A program made the translations under genes and the position numbers. From positions 1 to 16,360 of the forward strand of contig CAYNWK010000099.1 in assembly GCA_964400875.1 (NCBI GenBank): a stretch of 16,360 nt of DNA, in the 5' to 3' direction. Positions 13,206-16,360 of the stretch are shown here, piece by piece (position 1 is the stretch's first letter; the number at the start of each line of letters is the position of its first letter). The notes beneath the pieces were generated by a model. It did no database searches. It had not been told where the DNA came from and worked only from the letters and a program-made list of their open reading frames with translations. The DNA comes from CAYNWK01 sp964400875 (lineage in GTDB: Bacteria > Chloroflexota > Anaerolineae > Anaerolineales > UBA4823).

Positions 13206-13255
13206 AGTTCAAGCATTCCAACTAGATTAATTTCTAGCCTGGTTACATTTTCGAA

Positions 13256-13284
13256 AGTATAGCACAGGAGTATTAGCGTAGCAA
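13256..13284 (-). promoter_or_regulatory. Promoter of the response regulator-kinase operon
   Basis: On the minus strand, -35 TTGCTA (13279-13284) and an extended -10 TGC-TATACT (hexamer 13256-13261) are 17 bp apart. The start near 13249 gives a leader of about 140 bases. The -35 lies only 13 bases past the stop of the upstream GT-C gene, with no hairpin between, so read-through is also possible. Confidence 0.65.
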
Positions 13285-13297
13285 CTTGGCGCAGTTT

Positions 13298-14830
13298 TCA
13301 CTTTTGAGGGTTTGTCCACCGGTAAACCGCCAGATGCTCCGCGTGGAGTTGCTCCGCGACGAAACCGCTTCCCTGGAAAGCAAGGCTGCCATGCTTCGAG
13401 AGCTCCGGATACCAGCCGGGCAGTGTCACAAGGTAATCCGCCTGGCTGTCATCCAGGTAAGTCCGTAAAGCCATTTCATCCCGGATAAATGGGATTACTT
13501 CCGGCGAGATCAACCCGGCTAAGTCGAGCAAGTTTCGCTGCCCAAAATACCCCAGCGCGCCGATATCATGCGTGGCGATCAACGCGTCAGGTTCAGTATG
13601 CCGAGAGACCCACTGAGCTGTTTCCACCCATTCGCTCTCAATGATACCCACATCGAGAGCATAGGCCCGTGCGCCTAAGCCCCAAAAGATCAGCAGGACG
13701 ACTCCCGTTGAAATCAACCAGAATCGGCTGGTGATCCGCAGCCAGGTTTTCCGCGCATTGATATCCACTAACTGCGCCATTCCAGCAATCCCAAACAAAA
13801 AGTAGACCGGCATCACCGGGATCACGTAGCGTCCGTGCTGGTAGGTCACCGGCAAACGCCAAGCATACAAGGTTAGAAATCCCACAACCCACAACCCGGC
13901 TGCCAGGATGCTCCAACGCCTCTCCCGTAGAGCCGAGGCCATTTGGATCAAGAATCCGGGCAGCGCCAGGATTCCTGCACCGACCAAAGGGAGCTGAACT
14001 TGCTCTAGGAGGCGTATCCACAGAGGCACCAGTTGGTAAATACTGTATTCCGCCTGCTTGGCATAATAAGTGTTTGGCCACCAGGCGCCGGCGATAACCC
14101 GATTGAATACCAGGTAGGGTCCAAAAAAGACCATGAAACCGACCAAAACTGACGCGGCTATGCGAAATGCCCTCGGAAAGTTTCGTGCAGTGAAGGCTGC
14201 CACAAACAAGATCGGCCCAAGTAAGGTAATCCCATCCGGACGCACCCAACCGCTCAACCCCGTCAAACCGCCAAGCCCCAACCAAATCCAGGGTTCACCC
14301 GATATCGGTTCCACTCTACCAACCGGTGAAGTGAGTCGGCGCGCATCAACGCTCACCAACCAGGTTAAAGCGCCCAGCACCAGTAGAGAGAATAAAAGTG
14401 TTTCCATGCCCGAAACCGCCGACCATACCAGGTGCCATTCCAAACCGATAAAAGCTCCCATCCAGGCAGCCCAGCGACGTTTTCCTGGCGCCAGCGATTG
14501 GAATCCATTGTAGGCGACCATCGCCAGGGACCAGAGCAGCGCCCAACCGAGAAAATAAGTCCACAGCTTCGGGGACGAAATCCAATATCCCAACACCAGC
14601 ATCAGGGTCCACAAAGGTGCGGTCGAACCTGCGGAAGGCTGACCCCGCAAAAATGCCCACTTGCCGGTTTCTGCCAGGTTTCGAGCGTATGTTTGGTGTA
14701 TCCAAGCGTCATCCAGCGGATAACCTAGCCGGTAATAACCAGCGCTGATCAGCAAGTAGCCTGTAACAGAAACCAGAGTCAACAGGCCCATGATCAGCCA
14801 GATTTTCAGTCTTTCGGATTGCAGGTTCAT
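13298..14830 (-). CDS. GT-C type polytopic membrane glycosyltransferase-like protein
   Basis: A 510-aa protein with about ten or more hydrophobic segments, the first at about 11-32. The first outside loop carries D40-D41 in YPLDDAWIHQTYARNL and then SAGSTAPLW (66-74), the layout of GT-C enzymes (PMT/ArnT-like), whose loop Asp is catalytic and which use polyprenyl-phosphate sugars. After the last membrane segment (about 375-390) a soluble region of about 110 residues follows, with ATHDIGALGYFG and ending in LAVYRW. It probably modifies cell-surface glycans or proteins; donor and acceptor are unknown. It starts 12 bases after the upstream GT-C gene with only a weak ribosome binding site, so the two are one operon. 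Flp glycosylation is possible but unproven. Confidence 0.7.
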   Translation of the reverse strand: MNLQSERLKIWLIMGLLTLVSVTGYLLISAGYYRLGYPLDDAWIHQTYARNLAETGKWAFLRGQPSAGSTAPLWTLMLVLGYWISSPKLWTYFLGWALLWSLAMVAYNGFQSLAPGKRRWAAWMGAFIGLEWHLVWSAVSGMETLLFSLLVLGALTWLVSVDARRLTSPVGRVEPISGEPWIWLGLGGLTGLSGWVRPDGITLLGPILFVAAFTARNFPRAFRIAASVLVGFMVFFGPYLVFNRVIAGAWWPNTYYAKQAEYSIYQLVPLWIRLLEQVQLPLVGAGILALPGFLIQMASALRERRWSILAAGLWVVGFLTLYAWRLPVTYQHGRYVIPVMPVYFLFGIAGMAQLVDINARKTWLRITSRFWLISTGVVLLIFWGLGARAYALDVGIIESEWVETAQWVSRHTEPDALIATHDIGALGYFGQRNLLDLAGLISPEVIPFIRDEMALRTYLDDSQADYLVTLPGWYPELSKHGSLAFQGSGFVAEQLHAEHLAVYRWTNPQK

Positions 14831-14842
14831 TGCTGGGATGGT

Positions 14843-16360
14843 TCAATCGTTCGGAGTAAACCGGAAGATATGCGCACCTTGCACGGTTGTCAAGTATTGC
14901 CAGCCTGGCAGGTCATGAGGACGCTGGTAAATTTGCTCCCAACCGGCCGGATGATTCACCTCCAGAATTAAATATGAAGCCTGGTAACGCTCTGCTGCAG
15001 CATCGCTGTTCGTGATACCGCCGTCCGGGATGACGATCGCCGGACGCCCGGTGGCGACGAAAAACCCGGGCGGGTTGTTGATCATTCCGATCTCGCTCTG
15101 CTCGATCCCAACAGCCTCCAGCGCATCTTCCAGCTGGTGATAGATCGCCTCGCTATTTCCCCAAGGTTCAGAATTTAATGGAGTATCGAGAACGCGTGCG
15201 CTGATCACATACACGCTCAATATCATTGCTAATCCAACAGCGGCCGACCCAAACATCACCCGTGCCCGCATTAACTCCCAATTCCGTTTTTCAACACCCC
15301 ACCGGAGAATCTGGTCCAAACCGATTGGCGCAGCCGCCCAAAACAGGGGTTGGATAGCCGCGGCGGAATGAAAAAAACCGCCTCGGGCTCCGGAAAAAGG
15401 GAACAGGATCGTCATCACAGCAAAGGTCAGCATCCAGGCAAAGGCTCCCAGGCGCACGATAAAATTTCCTCGCAACTTCCACAATCCCAGCAAAATAAAG
15501 GGCGCCAAGAAGATCATTCCCTGCTCGGCGACCGCCCGTTGCAGATTGATCTGCGCAGCCCAAAGGCGCGCACCCAGGTTTGATGAAAGCCCCTCACGCC
15601 ACCAGTGTGCGGGATTCAAGACCGATGCCGGGTAGCTGAAGAATGCGTCGTAGTCAGTCAACCACAGGGTTCGACCGCCGGCAGCCGAAATTGGAGTTCC
15701 GAATTGCACGAGGTTGCGCGCCAACCAGGGGCCCATGACCAGCAGATAACCGAGTACTATGAGAATGAAGCCCCTGCCCAGATTGTCTCTATTTTTCTTA
15801 ACCTCTCGTGAAAATAGCGAGAATGTCGCGAATAGCGCGATAATTAGCCATAACAAGCCGTCAGCCCTGGCGAGGTGCATCAAGCCAACGATGGCGCCGC
15901 AAAGGACAAAGGTAATCCAGCTGATTTCAATCGGGTCACCACTCCTGTTTTGAACAGCGATCCGCCGGAAAACCAGGAAAAAAAGACCTCCGAGCACCAT
16001 ATAGATCCCAAGGGTATCTGTAGTCGCGATAAACGGTAGGAAGAAAACAGAAAAGGTTGCCAGAGCGCCGCTGAGAATAGCATGCCACCGAGATTTTCCA
16101 AGTTCGTAGGCTAATACGGCCGTGAGTGGGGGAACAAACCCGGCGATCAAGATGAAACCAAGTTGGGCTGCTGAAAAGCTGCGCGCCTCGCCTAATGCCA
16201 AACCGAGTAAACCCACAAAGGACGCCAGCGGCATCCAGTACGCGTGGGAAGGGTGAGGTATCCCCTGCGGGTTGTCGAGATAATTCCAAATAAATGGTTC
16301 CCAAAGCCCCCCTCCCTGGGCTAATTGCAAGCTCCCGGCAAAATAATAGTCGGCGTCCAT
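14843..16360 (-). CDS. GT-C type membrane glycosyltransferase-like protein, N-terminus cut by window
   Basis: 505 codons are in the window and the frame is open at the right edge. The Met at 16360 is probably internal, because the first membrane helix that GT-C proteins carry before the acidic loop is missing. The visible sequence begins with a loop holding D2, D4 and HPSHAYW (36-42), as expected for the first outside loop, followed by about ten hydrophobic segments. After the last of them (about 365-385) comes a soluble C-terminal region with PPGFFVATGRPAIVIPDGG and a closing segment IFRFTPND. It is a distant tandem relative of the next gene, with which it forms an operon. The substrate cannot be inferred. 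Confidence 0.7.
   Translation of the reverse strand: MDADYYFAGSLQLAQGGGLWEPFIWNYLDNPQGIPHPSHAYWMPLASFVGLLGLALGEARSFSAAQLGFILIAGFVPPLTAVLAYELGKSRWHAILSGALATFSVFFLPFIATTDTLGIYMVLGGLFFLVFRRIAVQNRSGDPIEISWITFVLCGAIVGLMHLARADGLLWLIIALFATFSLFSREVKKNRDNLGRGFILIVLGYLLVMGPWLARNLVQFGTPISAAGGRTLWLTDYDAFFSYPASVLNPAHWWREGLSSNLGARLWAAQINLQRAVAEQGMIFLAPFILLGLWKLRGNFIVRLGAFAWMLTFAVMTILFPFSGARGGFFHSAAAIQPLFWAAAPIGLDQILRWGVEKRNWELMRARVMFGSAAVGLAMILSVYVISARVLDTPLNSEPWGNSEAIYHQLEDALEAVGIEQSEIGMINNPPGFFVATGRPAIVIPDGGITNSDAAAERYQASYLILEVNHPAGWEQIYQRPHDLPGWQYLTTVQGAHIFRFTPND

Noticed and set aside
1..16360. tRNA, rRNA, CRISPR arrays, insertion sequences, phage or toxin-antitoxin genes
   Set aside because: No cloverleaf, regular repeat array, transposase motif or flanking direct repeat was recognised by reading either strand.

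Overview
The window looks like chromosomal DNA from a monoderm bacterium of the phylum Chloroflexota, most likely class Anaerolineae. This is inferred from the Tad/Flp pilus locus without outer-membrane secretin genes, the style of the proteins and the gene neighbourhoods; no rRNA or other decisive marker is present. I see no tRNA, rRNA, CRISPR array, insertion sequence or phage gene.

Left part (1-2609). The first 42 bases hold the N-terminus of a minus-strand gene that looks like a CsoR-family metal sensor. It sits behind a consensus sigma-70 promoter with a G/C-tract dyad at the transcription start. Reading rightwards follow a membrane-anchored TlpA/ResA-like thioredoxin, a divergent Lgt-like membrane protein lacking some key Lgt residues, a small unassigned reading frame that may be frameshifted, and the folate genes folB and folK, which overlap.

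Middle (2610-4923). A perfect 17-bp inverted repeat separates folK from the convergent folE (GTP cyclohydrolase I). Upstream of folE a hairpin ends the minus-strand cluster of comF and hpf (long hibernation factor).

Pilus locus (4944-13109, all minus strand). In transcription order: a DegU-like response regulator and a DegS-like soluble kinase; the 48-aa pilin flp with its own promoter, a near-perfect ribosome binding site and a terminator; then the operon cpaB, cpaE, cpaF, tadB, tadC from its own promoter, running on into comF. Together these supply the pilin, the assembly ATPase (CpaF), the platform (TadB/TadC), a localisation ATPase (CpaE), CpaB, and probably the regulators that control them. 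A prepilin peptidase, TadE/F-type minor pilins and secretin parts are not in the window. comF directly behind tadC suggests, without proving it, a role of this pilus in DNA uptake.

Right part (13298-16360, minus strand). Two tandem polytopic membrane proteins of the GT-C glycosyltransferase type, the second truncated by the window edge, lie upstream of the response-regulator promoter.

The best candidates for something undescribed are the regulatory DNA of the pilus locus (a dyad centred on the cpaB -35 box, and the purine-rich leader with a possible 14-codon leader peptide before the response regulator), the intact receiver domain on CpaE, the very short pilin, and the Lgt-like protein next to a thioredoxin. 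No gap without a gene exceeds 300 bases.
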